Positions 1 to 7,884 of a stretch of DNA of 14,401 nucleotides are shown here, in pieces (positions within the stretch are counted from its first letter, which is position 1; each line of letters starts with the position of its first letter). The stretch comes from an uncultured Campylobacter sp. (GTDB lineage: Bacteria > Campylobacterota > Campylobacteria > Campylobacterales > Campylobacteraceae). The position numbers and the translations under genes were made by a program. The notes under the pieces were generated by a model that worked only from the letters and a program-made list of their open reading frames with translations, was not told the origin of the DNA and did no database searches. The stretch is from NCBI RefSeq assembly GCF_937997465.1, contig NZ_CALKTQ010000215.1, positions 1-14,401 of the forward strand, in the 5' to 3' direction.

Positions 1-35
1 GCTCTCAAAGTCCCAAAATAAGGGATAAAAATAGT

Positions 36-205
36 AAAAAATTTTTAGTTTGGCAGTTTGGCAAATTTTATACGCAAGATCTCAAATTTTAGTGCAAATC
101 CTGCCGAACTGCCGAACTAAACTAAAAGCAACTTGCAAAGTGCCATTTTATCGGCATAAAAAACTTTTTTAGTTCGGCAAGGCTCTTGCCAAACTCTGCC
201 GAACT
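36..205. repeat. Array of seven GCCRAACT repeats in two symmetrical units
   Basis: Seven copies of GCCRAACT or its complement AGTTYGGC are visible. Copies at 47-54, 55-62 and 171-178 read AGTTYGGC; copies at 103-110, 111-118, 188-195 and 198-205 are inverted. They form two units. In unit 1 a tandem pair (AGTTTGGCAGTTTGGCA, 47-63) faces an inverted tandem pair (102-118) across 38 bases. In unit 2 the copy at 171 faces the copy at 188 in a hairpin with 11-base arms (171-181 and 185-195) and a 3-base loop, followed by a further inverted copy. Both units are preceded by an A-run then a T-run (36-46 and 158-170). The array lies just downstream of the RepA-like gene. It may be an iteron-type replication origin or an operator; the hairpin could also terminate the repA transcript. 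Confidence 0.8.
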
Positions 206-234
206 GAAAAAGTAAAGAAAAAAGGGGGAGAAAA

Positions 235-1221
235 TCAAAGCATTTTGAAAATAGTTTGATTGTGCTGATTGCTCGTTTCTATGGTGTAAAACCTACCATC
301 AAATCTTTTTAAAAGAAATTTTATAGCCTTAGCTCCGCACACTTGCGTTTCATCTATCTTTGCTAGTCGTTTTATCTCGTTGGTTAAATTTTGTAAATTT
401 ATACCACTTGGATTTTTGGCGATGATCTCTTTTGCGTATTCTAGGGCTTGTTTTTGCTCGTCATTTAAATCATAAAGATAAAAGTCGCCAAGACTTACGC
501 TAAGCTCTGCAGTGTCTAATATCACGGCTTGTGGGGCGGTGTCATCTCTGCCTTTTTGTGGCTCAAGTGTTACGATAAGCTGACTGCCATTTCGCTCCCT
601 TTTTTTGACATAGTAGGCTTCGTCTGAGCTATCTATAAAGGCGGTTGAGCCTTTATGCTCTTTGTTATCCTTATCGCTAAAACTTTGCTTATTTTGGTGA
701 TGTAAAAACCACACGCCAGCGTAATAATTACGCATCTCTTGCATGGCTGTAAGATAGGGCATGACCACTTCATCAAGGCTCATAGAACCTTTTATGAAAT
801 TTCGCATACTATCAAAGACGATGAGTGCGTCCTTATGCTCGTCGTTTGCAAATTTTGAGAGCGTGAAGATAATTGACCTTGTATCAAGGTCTTTTTCCTT
901 TACCTTTTTAGAAAAGCTAATATAAGTTAGGTTGGGATATTCAGCTAAAATCCTATCTAAGCCACGACTTTTAAGAGTGCCGATGCCATTATCTGCGTCT
1001 ATGTAATACACCTTTTTAACAGCTCCTATTTTTAGTAGATATACCGCCAAAAAAAGCGTGGTTATGCTCTTGCCGTTGCCAGCTTTGGCATAAAAGCAAA
1101 TGAGCTTATTTGTCTCTATGAAGTTTGATATAAGCCATTTTTGCATATAATCCGAAATGTATTTTGTGCTAAGCGATAGGTTTGAATGGTCTAGATCTAT
1201 CGCTTGGATTTTCTCACTCAT
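235..1221 (-). CDS. RepA-like hexameric helicase / AAA-type RecA-fold ATPase
   Basis: This 328-residue protein has a RecA-like NTPase core. Walker A is AKAGNGKS at residues 45-52, with Ala in place of the usual first Gly. Walker B is ALIVFDS at about 132-138, with the acidic residue D137. A LHHQNK motif at about 173-178 fits the sensor segment of DnaB/RepA-type ATPases. The C-terminal ~70 residues (from about 255) look like a helical, possibly winged-helix, DNA-binding tail. Families with this layout include plasmid replicative helicases of the RSF1010 RepA type. The ATG at 1221 has an AAGGA box eight bases upstream. It lies downstream of and co-directional with the integrase gene, with 73 bases between, and is followed by the GCCRAACT repeats, which fits an element replication module. 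A regulatory ATPase is the main alternative. I would not assign a gene symbol. Confidence 0.72.
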   Translation of the reverse strand: MSEKIQAIDLDHSNLSLSTKYISDYMQKWLISNFIETNKLICFYAKAGNGKSITTLFLAVYLLKIGAVKKVYYIDADNGIGTLKSRGLDRILAEYPNLTYISFSKKVKEKDLDTRSIIFTLSKFANDEHKDALIVFDSMRNFIKGSMSLDEVVMPYLTAMQEMRNYYAGVWFLHHQNKQSFSDKDNKEHKGSTAFIDSSDEAYYVKKRERNGSQLIVTLEPQKGRDDTAPQAVILDTAELSVSLGDFYLYDLNDEQKQALEYAKEIIAKNPSGINLQNLTNEIKRLAKIDETQVCGAKAIKFLLKRFDGRFYTIETSNQHNQTIFKML

Positions 1222-1294
1222 CTTTTATCCTTAATATATTTATTTTTGCTTTCAAATTTTAAAAATTTCGTGTTTTATCTCATTTTTCCCCTTT

Positions 1295-2578
1295 TTAAAA
1301 TAGTGTCTCTAGGCTATTTAAATAGTCGCCATACCACTGCATGAGCCTTGCGAGTTGCTCTTTGGTGCTACGGCTTCGCTCGTATGCGAATTTGACCGCA
1401 TCGCTCTCTTTGTGGGCTAGGGCGGTCTCTATGACTTCATCGCTTATGCCCATTTGCAGAAGCTGGGCTTTGTTTTGCGTGCAAATGGTGCGAAAAGTCG
1501 CACGAAAACCGTGAGCGGTAGCTACGCCTTTGTATAATCCGCCGTTTAAATTTATGATAGCTTTGTTAAGACTATCTTTGTGGATATGCTCTTGTTTGTT
1601 AAGGGCTGGGAAGACAAAGCCGTTTTCTATAATGCAGAAATTTCTTTGCTCTTTTAGGATTTTTAAAGCGTAGGAGTTCAGGGCGACCTGATGAGCGTAG
1701 CTCATTTTCATCTCATCTGCTGGGATAGTCCAAGTCTGCTCATCAAAGTTTATGTACTCCCATTTTACGCTTGCGGTGTTGATAGGGCGATTTACGCATA
1801 AAATTTGCAAATAAATCGCTCTTTTGGTTTGCAAGTCCATCTTGCCATCACTCTTTAAGTCGTGCAGGAACTGGGCTAGGGTTTTCTCGTCGGTTATCGC
1901 ACTTAGTCTGCTGTCTATGTTGTGGCGTTGTTTGTAACTACGTGAAGTGGGGAACTCTTTGTGAAGTGCTGGGATGAAGTTTTTAGCGATATAATCGTCT
2001 CGCTCAGCTATCATAAAGACTTCGTTTATATTGTCTATCAGGCGATGTATCGTCTCAAGCCTGCTTTTGTTTGGGTCATGTGGGTTAAAAATGGCACTTA
2101 GGACTTCTTTTATCTCGCTGTATCTTATATCTTTTATATCCCTTTTACCAAAGGCTGGCAAGAAGTATTTTTGGTGTCTTAGCACGACTTTTTCAAGATA
2201 GCTTTGCTTTTTACCGCTTTTTCGCTTGTGTTCTACTATCCTATTAAATAGGTTTTCATAGATGTATTTGCCTATTTGCCTGCCCCTTAGTTCATCAATG
2301 CTCAGCTTTCCGCCATTTAGCTCTCTTAGCATTTTCGTGGCTTTGGTGCGTGCCATTTGAGCTGTAAAGACGCCCTCGCGCCACTCGCCGATTTTTATAA
2401 ACTGCTCTTTGTCGTATTTGCTCTCTTTGTATTTGAGTGAGAAGGTTTTTGTGCCTTTTGGATTAACAAATATGTATAGTTCTTTTGGGTTGCCGACAAC
2501 TTTTTTGTATTGTGTGGATCGTGGTGCAAGATTTTTGATCTCTCTATCTTGCAGAGTGGTAGAAGCGACATTGCTCAT
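1295..2578 (-). CDS. int: Tyrosine recombinase (P4-type integrase)
   Basis: Site-specific recombinase expected to integrate and excise the element at tRNA-Phe. From the chosen start it has 427 residues, normal for the P4/CP4-57 group. The N-terminus (about 25-95) resembles the arm-type DNA-binding domain (YIFVNPKGTKTFSLKY, then a LxELNGGKLS-like turn). The middle is a SAM-like core-binding domain. The C-terminal catalytic domain shows R264 (in VNRP), K291 (in DEMKMS), H356 and R359 (AHGFRATFR), H389 (LAHKES) and the nucleophile Y399 (FAYERS), so the active site looks intact. I chose ATG at 2578 because an AAGGGA box (2584-2589) precedes it and the family N-terminus begins there. The open frame extends to a TTG at 2704, but that part looks non-coding. 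Its start faces the tRNA 3' end, the standard arrangement for this family. Confidence 0.9.
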   Translation of the reverse strand: MSNVASTTLQDREIKNLAPRSTQYKKVVGNPKELYIFVNPKGTKTFSLKYKESKYDKEQFIKIGEWREGVFTAQMARTKATKMLRELNGGKLSIDELRGRQIGKYIYENLFNRIVEHKRKSGKKQSYLEKVVLRHQKYFLPAFGKRDIKDIRYSEIKEVLSAIFNPHDPNKSRLETIHRLIDNINEVFMIAERDDYIAKNFIPALHKEFPTSRSYKQRHNIDSRLSAITDEKTLAQFLHDLKSDGKMDLQTKRAIYLQILCVNRPINTASVKWEYINFDEQTWTIPADEMKMSYAHQVALNSYALKILKEQRNFCIIENGFVFPALNKQEHIHKDSLNKAIINLNGGLYKGVATAHGFRATFRTICTQNKAQLLQMGISDEVIETALAHKESDAVKFAYERSRSTKEQLARLMQWYGDYLNSLETLF

Positions 2579-2704
2579 TTTTATCCCTTTTTTGGATGAT
2601 TTTTTGAGCAATACTTCCTTAATAAAATTTACTGCTTTAATTACTGCCCTAAATCCACTGAAATTAAAGCGAATTAAAAACTTGGTTAAAGTAACTTTTT
2701 GCAA

Positions 2705-2799
2705 TTAAGTATCGCTCCCCGCTTCGCAAACAAGGGAATTAACAGCAATTTAAAGGGATTGATTTGTAGCTGAAAGGAACTTAAAATAAACTTAAATGG
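2705..2799. other. Probable attachment region (integrase-side junction)
   Basis: This short gene-free strip lies between the integrase gene and tRNA-Phe. P4-type integrases recombine within tRNA 3' ends, so the core site should overlap the tRNA T-arm and acceptor near 2797-2820. An 8-base direct repeat, AACTTAAA, occurs at 2778-2785 and 2789-2796 and touches the tRNA 3' end. It could be a recombinase or excisionase binding site, but the motif is simple and AT-rich. The core length cannot be set without the other junction. Confidence 0.4.
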
Positions 2800-2872
2800 T
2801 GGTTAGAGGCAGAATCGAACTGCCGACACGCAGATTTTCAGTCTGCTGCTCTACCGACTGAGCTATCCAACC
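2797..2872 (-). tRNA. tRNA-Phe(GAA)
   Basis: The minus strand reads as a complete 76-base tRNA. The 7-base-pair acceptor stem is GGTTGGA with TCTAACC, with one G-T pair. The D-loop contains AGTCGGTAGAGC. The anticodon stem-loop is CAGACTGAAAATCTG with anticodon GAA. The T-loop is GTTCGATTC, the discriminator base is A and the CCA is encoded (2797-2799). The tRNA is intact although an element has inserted at its 3' end, which is usual for integrases of this kind because the incoming DNA restores the gene. Confidence 0.97.
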
Positions 2873-2893
2873 ACGCTGTTAAAAAGAAATGTG

Positions 2894-2899
2894 ATTTTA
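2894..2899 (-). promoter_or_regulatory. Possible -10 box for tRNA-Phe
   Basis: TAAAAT on the minus strand, preceded by GC, lies 21 bases upstream of the mature tRNA 5' end, a suitable distance for a short leader. No convincing -35 is present, as is common in campylobacter promoters. This is a pattern match only. Confidence 0.35.
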
Positions 2900-3017
2900 G
2901 CCACTTGATACTTAAATTTTGGTTAAAGGTGCAAAATTTAGCACATTTATAAAACATGAAATTTATTTTAAAGGTAATTGCCCAAATTTAGCGAGGTTTT
3001 ACGGCGCATATATCGCG

Positions 3018-4280
3018 TTAAATTTTCAAATTTAAAATCGCTTTTTTAAATTCATCACCGCGCTCTACGTAGCTGCTAAACTGATCTAGACTCGCTGCAG
3101 CAGGGCTTAAAATGGCTATCTCGTCCAAATTTTCATCATTTGCGCCAGTTTTCGCAGATTCGTCAAATTTGAAATTTTTATCTATCTCGCCGACCGCGGT
3201 GTTTAAAAATGCGCATTTTACGGCGGGGATTTTAAACTCGCCGGCAAGCTTCATTAGCTTGTCCGTATTTGAGCCGATAGCGTAAATTTGCGCCTTAGCA
3301 CCGCTCAAGGCTTCAAAAAGCGGCCGCATATCTACGCCTTTATCGTCGCCGCCTAAAATCAAATGCAAAAATTTGCCCTCATATCGCTTGACGGCTTGGA
3401 TGCTTGCATCGATGTTAGTCGCCTTCGTGTCGTTGACCCACGTCCTGCCGCATGCATCGCGAAATTCTTCGAGCTTATTGCCTTCGATGACAAAGCCGTT
3501 TAGTAGCTGTACGTCGCATCTATCGAGCAAAATTTTCTGGATAGCAAGAGCTAAAAGCGCATCCATTAAAAACGGAGTTTTAAAGGCGATATCGCCTAAA
3601 TTTACGCCGCAAAACTCGGCCAAATCCGCCTCGTTTTCGTAGCTTATCACCTTTGCTTTAGTCGGCGTATTGGCGTAAATTTTAGGCAGGATCGCGACCG
3701 CGTTTTCGCCCATCGTCGCTAGCGGCTTTAGCTTGGCGCGCTCATACTGGACAAAGTCGCCGTGCCAGCTGAGGTGATCTGGCGTGATCGGCAAAAGCAC
3801 GTAGATACCCGGCGTCGCGGCGTTTGTGTAGTGCATAGTAAAGGAGCTGGTCTCTAGCACCCAAATTTTGGCGTTTACGTCCAGGTCTGCGAGCGGAACG
3901 CCGACGTTGCCGCCCATTGCCGAGCCGTAGCGCGCCAGCAGATGCTGCGTCATCTTTGTCGTCGTGGTTTTGCCGTTCGTGCCGCTGATCCAGACGCTAA
4001 ATGGCATCTTGTCGCCGTAAATTTTATAAAAATAGTCGTATTCGCTGATGAGATTTTGCGCGTTTTTAACCAGCTCGTGGCTCGGCGGGAAGCCGGGGCT
4101 CGGGATCTCGAGGCCGCTTTTTTCGGGTATAAAGAGGTTTGGCGGCAGTAGAGTGTTGCCCCATTCGTCGCTTGAGATCTCGCTAAATTTGTCGTCATAA
4201 ATGTCCCAGCCGCCGTCTTTTGCGAAGTTTTTCGCGATCGCGCGCGTTGTACCGCCGTAGCCAAATAGCGATTTTCTCAT
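3018..4280 (-). CDS. murD: UDP-N-acetylmuramoyl-L-alanine--D-glutamate ligase
   Basis: Cytoplasmic ATP-dependent ligase that adds D-glutamate to UDP-MurNAc-L-Ala in peptidoglycan precursor synthesis. The 420-residue protein has a short glycine-rich N-terminal segment (GYGGT, 7-11). The Mur-ligase P-loop SGTNGKTTTTK spans 99-109. The central domain shows LETSSF (142-147), TPDHLSWHG (166-174) and YERAKLKP (179-186), whose K183 is the likely carbamylated lysine. WVNDTKATN (281-289) marks the junction to the C-terminal domain, and LGGDDKG follows at 309-315. The ATG at 4280 has a GGGGAG Shine-Dalgarno five bases upstream. It lies 78 bases downstream of mraY on the same strand, so the two are probably co-transcribed. 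Nothing in the frame looks disrupted. Confidence 0.96.
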   Translation of the reverse strand: MRKSLFGYGGTTRAIAKNFAKDGGWDIYDDKFSEISSDEWGNTLLPPNLFIPEKSGLEIPSPGFPPSHELVKNAQNLISEYDYFYKIYGDKMPFSVWISGTNGKTTTTKMTQHLLARYGSAMGGNVGVPLADLDVNAKIWVLETSSFTMHYTNAATPGIYVLLPITPDHLSWHGDFVQYERAKLKPLATMGENAVAILPKIYANTPTKAKVISYENEADLAEFCGVNLGDIAFKTPFLMDALLALAIQKILLDRCDVQLLNGFVIEGNKLEEFRDACGRTWVNDTKATNIDASIQAVKRYEGKFLHLILGGDDKGVDMRPLFEALSGAKAQIYAIGSNTDKLMKLAGEFKIPAVKCAFLNTAVGEIDKNFKFDESAKTGANDENLDEIAILSPAAASLDQFSSYVERGDEFKKAILNLKI

Positions 4281-4358
4281 TTTCTCCCCTTTGCCCGTAA
4301 AATTTGCGTTTCTCGTCCGTGCTAAGATCGGCTTTTCACCGTTTTACTCGCGCTAAAT

Positions 4359-5423
4359 TTACCTGATTTTTAGCGCAGTCATGGCGATCAAATTTGCCAA
4401 AACGGCGATGAGCCAAAACCCCACGATGATCTTATTTTCCACCCAGCCTTTTATCTCAAAATGATGATGTATCGGCGCCATTAGGAAAATTCTCTTTTTA
4501 AAAATTTTAAAGCTCCCGACCTGCAAAATCACACTCAGGGTCTCCATCACGAATACAAAGCCTATGATGATGAGCAGGATTTCGTTTTTCGTCATCACGC
4601 CCATTAGCCCGATATATGCACCCACGCTTAAGCTTCCGCTATCGCCCATGAAGACCTCGGCCGGATGGCAGTTAAACCACAAAAATCCCATCAGCGAGCC
4701 GATCAGCGCAGCGGCCACGACGACCGTCTCGCCCACGCCCACGATTTTTGGTAAAAGCAGATACGAGCTAAACACCGCGTGTCCGCAGATGTAGGCAAAT
4801 ACGCCAAGTGTCAGTAGCGAAAACACCGCAGGCACCGTAGCTAGACCGTCTAGGCCGTCGGTTAAATTTACCGCATTTGAGGCGGCGACGATAACGAGCG
4901 CCCAAAAGGCCACCGCAAAAACGCCCAGATCAAGCACGGGAAATTTGTAAAACGGTAGGTAAAATTTGCTCCCCAACTCGCCGTGTAAATACAGCATCGC
5001 CGAGACCGCAAACGCGATCAAAATTTGCACCGCAAGCTTGGCTCTAGGGCTTAGTCCGTCATGGTTTTTGCCGCCTGAAATTTTGCGATAGTCGTCTTTA
5101 AACCCAAGCGCCGTAAAGCCTGCTAGACAGATCAGCGAGGCAAAAACGAAGACGTTATCAAGGCGCGCGCAGATCACGCTCGCCCCAAGTGCGGCTCCGA
5201 TAAAGACCAGTCCGCCCATCGTCGGCGTTTTGGCCTTTTTTTGGTGCGTTTGCGGAGCTAGCTCGTAGATGGGCTGGGCGGCGTTTTTGGCCTTTGCCCA
5301 CGCGATAAATTTAGGCAGCGCCCAAATGGTCAAGCAAAATGCGATAAAAAACGAAAAACCCGCGCGAACGGTGATGTATTGAAAGATATTAAAATTTAAT
5401 AGTTCATAAATATAGTAAAACAT
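4359..5423 (-). CDS. mraY: Phospho-N-acetylmuramoyl-pentapeptide-transferase
   Basis: Integral membrane enzyme that transfers phospho-MurNAc-pentapeptide from UDP to undecaprenyl phosphate, giving lipid I. The 354 residues are the normal MraY length, and about ten hydrophobic segments can be traced. Family signatures are present in order: THQKKAKTPTMGGL (59-72); GFKDDYRK with D110-D111 (107-114); NAVNLTDGLDGLA (183-195); FMGDSGSL (258-265); and the cytoplasmic PIHHHFE histidine cluster (317-323). The ATG at 5423 has an AAAGG box just upstream. It is divergent from gpmI, with 79 bases between the start codons, and probably leads a mraY-murD transcript. Confidence 0.97.
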   Translation of the reverse strand: MFYYIYELLNFNIFQYITVRAGFSFFIAFCLTIWALPKFIAWAKAKNAAQPIYELAPQTHQKKAKTPTMGGLVFIGAALGASVICARLDNVFVFASLICLAGFTALGFKDDYRKISGGKNHDGLSPRAKLAVQILIAFAVSAMLYLHGELGSKFYLPFYKFPVLDLGVFAVAFWALVIVAASNAVNLTDGLDGLATVPAVFSLLTLGVFAYICGHAVFSSYLLLPKIVGVGETVVVAAALIGSLMGFLWFNCHPAEVFMGDSGSLSVGAYIGLMGVMTKNEILLIIIGFVFVMETLSVILQVGSFKIFKKRIFLMAPIHHHFEIKGWVENKIIVGFWLIAVLANLIAMTALKIR

Positions 5424-5426
5424 AAA

Positions 5427-5448
5427 AGCCTTTATTTTAAAAAAGGCT
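5427..5448. repeat. Inverted repeat in the mraY/gpmI divergent promoter region
   Basis: AGCCTTT (5427-5433) faces AAAGGCT (5442-5448) across eight AT bases. The left arm overlaps the mraY Shine-Dalgarno, and the right arm ends nine bases before the gpmI -10 box. It could be a regulator site or a 5' hairpin on the mraY message, or chance. Confidence 0.35.
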
Positions 5449-5456
5449 AATTTTAG

Positions 5457-5462
5457 TATAAT
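5457..5462 (+). promoter_or_regulatory. Probable -10 box for gpmI
   Basis: A perfect TATAAT preceded by TTTTAG matches the extended -10 pattern of the campylobacter vegetative sigma factor. It lies 40 bases upstream of the gpmI ATG, with a T- and A-rich stretch upstream and no clear -35. Confidence 0.6.
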
Positions 5463-5502
5463 GCCGTTAAAAAATATCTAAATTTAAGGCGAAAATTTAA
5501 AA

Positions 5503-6981
5503 ATGGCGCAAAAAACTATTTTGGTGATCACAGACGGTATAGGATATAATGAAAGTAGCGAATTTAACGCATTTGCGGCGGCAAAAAAGCCGACATACGA
5601 CTGGTTGTTTAAAAACGTGCCAAATACGCTCATAAAAACCTCGGGCCTGGCAGTGGGCCTACCTGACGGACAGATGGGAAACAGCGAGGTCGGGCACATG
5701 TGTATCGGTAGCGGGCGGGTTTTGTATCAAAATTTGGTAAAAATTTCGCTCGGTTTTGAAAACGGCTCGCTAGCCAAAAGCGAAAAGCTTTTAAATTTGT
5801 TTAAAACCTGCAAACGCGTCCACGTCGTCGGGCTCTACTCAGACGGAGGCGTGCATTCGCACCTAAGCCACTTTGATGCGATGTGCTCTCTTGCGGTCGC
5901 AAACGGCTGCGAGGTGTTTGCCCACGCGATAACCGACGGGCGCGACGTAGGCCCGAAAAGCGGGCTGGCGTTCATAAAATCGCTGCAAGAAAAGGCGCAA
6001 AATGTGGGCTTTAAGCTAGCTAGCGTTAGCGGTAGATTTTACGCGATGGACCGTGATAAACGCTGGGAGCGCGTGAAAACAGCCTACGATGCGATGACGC
6101 GAGGAGAAAACACGCAAACCGTATCGCCGCTAGAATACGTCATGCAAAGCTACGAGGCGGGCGTGACGGACGAGTTTATTGTACCGGCTGGTTTTGGCGG
6201 GTTTGAGGGTATCGGCGAGGATGATGGCGTGATATTTATAAACTTTAGAAACGACCGCGTGCGCGAGATCGCGGCGGCTTTGGGCGATGAAAATTTTAGC
6301 GAATTTGAGCGCCCTTTTGTCGTAAAAAAATTACTTACCATGACTGAGTACGACGCAAATTTCGCCTTCCCTGTATTATTTGAAAACGAAAAGCTAAAAA
6401 ATACCCTTGCCGAGGTCGTCGCAAACGCGGGCCTAACGCAGCTGCACACCGCCGAGACCGAAAAATACGCGCACGTGACGTTTTTCTTTAACGGCGGCGT
6501 CGAGGAGCTCGCCCAAAACGAAACGAGAGTGCTGGTGCCAAGCCCTAAAGTCAAAACCTACGACGAAAAGCCCGAAATGAGCGCGCAGGCCGTGTGCGAG
6601 GCGGTGCTAAAGGGGATGGATGACGGGCAGGATCTGATCGTGGTAAATTTCGCAAACGGCGATATGGTCGGGCATACGGGCGAATTTGACGCGGCAGTGA
6701 AGGCGGTCGAGGCCGTGGATGCGGCGCTGGGGCGCATCGTAGCAAAAGCAAAAGAGAAAAACTACGCGCTAATCATCACGAGCGACCACGGCAACTGCGA
6801 GCAGATGAAGGACGCGCAGGGCAATTTGCTAACCAACCACACGACTTTTGACGTGTTTTGCTTCGTGATGGGTGAGGGCATACGAGCGGTAAAACCAGGC
6901 GGTCTAAACAATATCGCCGCGAGCGTTTTGGTGCTAATGGGTGTCGAAAAACCGGCCGAGATGGACGAGGCACTGTTTTAA
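5503..6981 (+). CDS. gpmI: 2,3-bisphosphoglycerate-independent phosphoglycerate mutase
   Basis: Cytoplasmic metalloenzyme interconverting 3- and 2-phosphoglycerate in glycolysis and gluconeogenesis. It has 492 residues and belongs to the alkaline-phosphatase superfamily. Metal and catalytic residues are visible: D11 in ITDGIG; the phosphorylated S61 in GQMGNSEVGHM (56-66); GGVHSHLSHFDA (115-126); TDGRD (144-148); GRFYAMDRDKRW (177-188); NFRNDRVRE (247-255); D387 and H391 in NGDMVGHTG (385-393); D428 and H429 in TSDHGN (426-431); and H446. The ATG at 5503 follows a weak AAGGCG box. The gene diverges from mraY and is followed after 80 bases by fabG. No defect was seen. Confidence 0.97.
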   Translation: MAQKTILVITDGIGYNESSEFNAFAAAKKPTYDWLFKNVPNTLIKTSGLAVGLPDGQMGNSEVGHMCIGSGRVLYQNLVKISLGFENGSLAKSEKLLNLFKTCKRVHVVGLYSDGGVHSHLSHFDAMCSLAVANGCEVFAHAITDGRDVGPKSGLAFIKSLQEKAQNVGFKLASVSGRFYAMDRDKRWERVKTAYDAMTRGENTQTVSPLEYVMQSYEAGVTDEFIVPAGFGGFEGIGEDDGVIFINFRNDRVREIAAALGDENFSEFERPFVVKKLLTMTEYDANFAFPVLFENEKLKNTLAEVVANAGLTQLHTAETEKYAHVTFFFNGGVEELAQNETRVLVPSPKVKTYDEKPEMSAQAVCEAVLKGMDDGQDLIVVNFANGDMVGHTGEFDAAVKAVEAVDAALGRIVAKAKEKNYALIITSDHGNCEQMKDAQGNLLTNHTTFDVFCFVMGEGIRAVKPGGLNNIAASVLVLMGVEKPAEMDEALF

Positions 6982-7023
6982 TACTATATAAATTTTAGGT
7001 AAAAGGCTTTTTAGCTTTCGTCT

Positions 7024-7031
7024 GATAAAAT
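7024..7031 (+). promoter_or_regulatory. Possible -10 box for fabG
   Basis: GATAAAAT lies 30 bases before the fabG start, downstream of a T-rich segment. It would allow fabG to be transcribed separately from gpmI. No -35 is evident. Confidence 0.4.
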
Positions 7032-7061
7032 GCGAGTAAAATTTGAAATCAAGGAGAAAAA

Positions 7062-7805
7062 ATGAAATTTAGCGGGAAAAACGTGCTAATCACCGGCGCA
7101 AGCCGCGGTATTGGCGCGCAGATAGCCAAAACCCTAGCGCAAATGGGGTTAAAAGTGTGGATAAACTACCGCTCAAAGCCCGAAATAGCCGATGCTCTGC
7201 AAGCTGAAATCATAGCAAACGGCGGACAGGCTGCGGTGGTAAAATTTGACGCGACGGACGAGGATGAGTTTGTAAAAGCGATAAATTTGATCACGGACGC
7301 CGACGGCGAGCTGGGCTACCTCGTAAATAATGCGGGCATCACAAACGACAAGCTCGCACTTCGCATGAAGACGGAGGATTTTACTAGCGTGATAGGCGCA
7401 AATTTGACCTCGGCCTTTATCGGATGCCGCGAGGCGTTAAAAGTGATGAGCAAAAAACGCTTCGGCGCCGTCGTAAACGTGGCTTCGATCGTGGGCGAGA
7501 TGGGTAATGCGGGGCAAGCTAACTACGCTGCTAGCAAGGGCGGAATGATAGCGATGAACAAAAGCTTCGCCAAAGAGGGCGCGGCGAGAAATATCCGCTT
7601 TAACTGCGTAACTCCGGGCTTCATCGAGACTGATATGACGAGCGAGCTAAGCGACGAGATCAAAAAAACATACAGCGACAACATCCCGCTAAAGCGCTTC
7701 GGAAGCGCTAGCGAAGTGGCCGAAGCTGTGGCGTTTTTGCTAAGCGATCACGCCAGCTACGTCACGGGCGAGACGTTAAAGATCAACGGCGGACTATATA
7801 TGTAA
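7062..7805 (+). CDS. fabG: 3-oxoacyl-[acyl-carrier-protein] reductase
   Basis: NADPH-dependent reductase of the fatty-acid elongation cycle, a short-chain dehydrogenase of 247 residues, which is standard length. The Rossmann nucleotide motif is TGASRGIG (11-18). NNAG is at 89-92, the conserved Asn is N114, and the catalytic residues are S142, Y155 and K159 (YAASK). The GETLKINGG C-terminal signature of FabG proteins is at 236-244. The ATG at 7062 has AAGGAG at 7051-7056. acpP follows after 79 bases and fabF and accA follow in the same direction, which supports the fatty-acid role over another SDR function. Confidence 0.95.
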   Translation: MKFSGKNVLITGASRGIGAQIAKTLAQMGLKVWINYRSKPEIADALQAEIIANGGQAAVVKFDATDEDEFVKAINLITDADGELGYLVNNAGITNDKLALRMKTEDFTSVIGANLTSAFIGCREALKVMSKKRFGAVVNVASIVGEMGNAGQANYAASKGGMIAMNKSFAKEGAARNIRFNCVTPGFIETDMTSELSDEIKKTYSDNIPLKRFGSASEVAEAVAFLLSDHASYVTGETLKINGGLYM

Positions 7806-7839
7806 GCGCGTAAATTTACGTTTTTGCGAAAGTTTAAGC

Positions 7840-7855
7840 TAAAATATATTAAAAT
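7840..7855 (+). promoter_or_regulatory. Possible promoter element for acpP
   Basis: Two overlapping AT-rich -10-like hexamers, TAAAAT at 7840-7845 and TAAAAT at 7850-7855, lie 30-45 bases before the acpP start. A dedicated promoter would fit the high demand for acyl carrier protein, but the evidence is only composition and spacing. Confidence 0.3.
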
Positions 7856-7884
7856 CACGAAATTTTTATTTTTAGGAGAAGAAA

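Larger units (their letters stand above)
1..2797. mobile_element. Integrated genetic element at tRNA-Phe (integrase-proximal end, partial)
   Basis: This stretch has the layout of an integrated island or satellite. A tRNA-Phe 3' end is followed directly by a P4-type tyrosine recombinase gene, then a plasmid-type RepA-like ATPase, then an array of short repeats. Base composition is visibly more AT-rich than in the murD-gpmI region on the other side of the tRNA. The chromosome side is the right edge, at the tRNA 3' end. The left end is outside the window, so neither the cargo nor the second attachment site can be seen. I searched the first 240 bases by eye for a copy of the tRNA 3' end and found none. 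Whether it is a phage satellite, an integrative mobilizable element or an integrated plasmid is undecided. Confidence 0.7.

Noticed and set aside
36..205. CRISPR array
   Set aside because: Repeats are only 8 bases, occur in both orientations and have no uniform spacers; no cas-like gene is present.
2579..2704. N-terminal extension of the integrase frame to a TTG at 2704
   Set aside because: The extension has no family similarity, and a good ribosome site precedes the ATG at 2578.
2409..2708. Plus-strand open frame of 99 codons
   Set aside because: It is antisense to the integrase, with a hydrophobic composition produced by the opposite-strand codons and no ribosome site.
6150..6973. Several minus-strand open frames
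   Set aside because: They are shadows of gpmI, which has all its catalytic motifs across this span.
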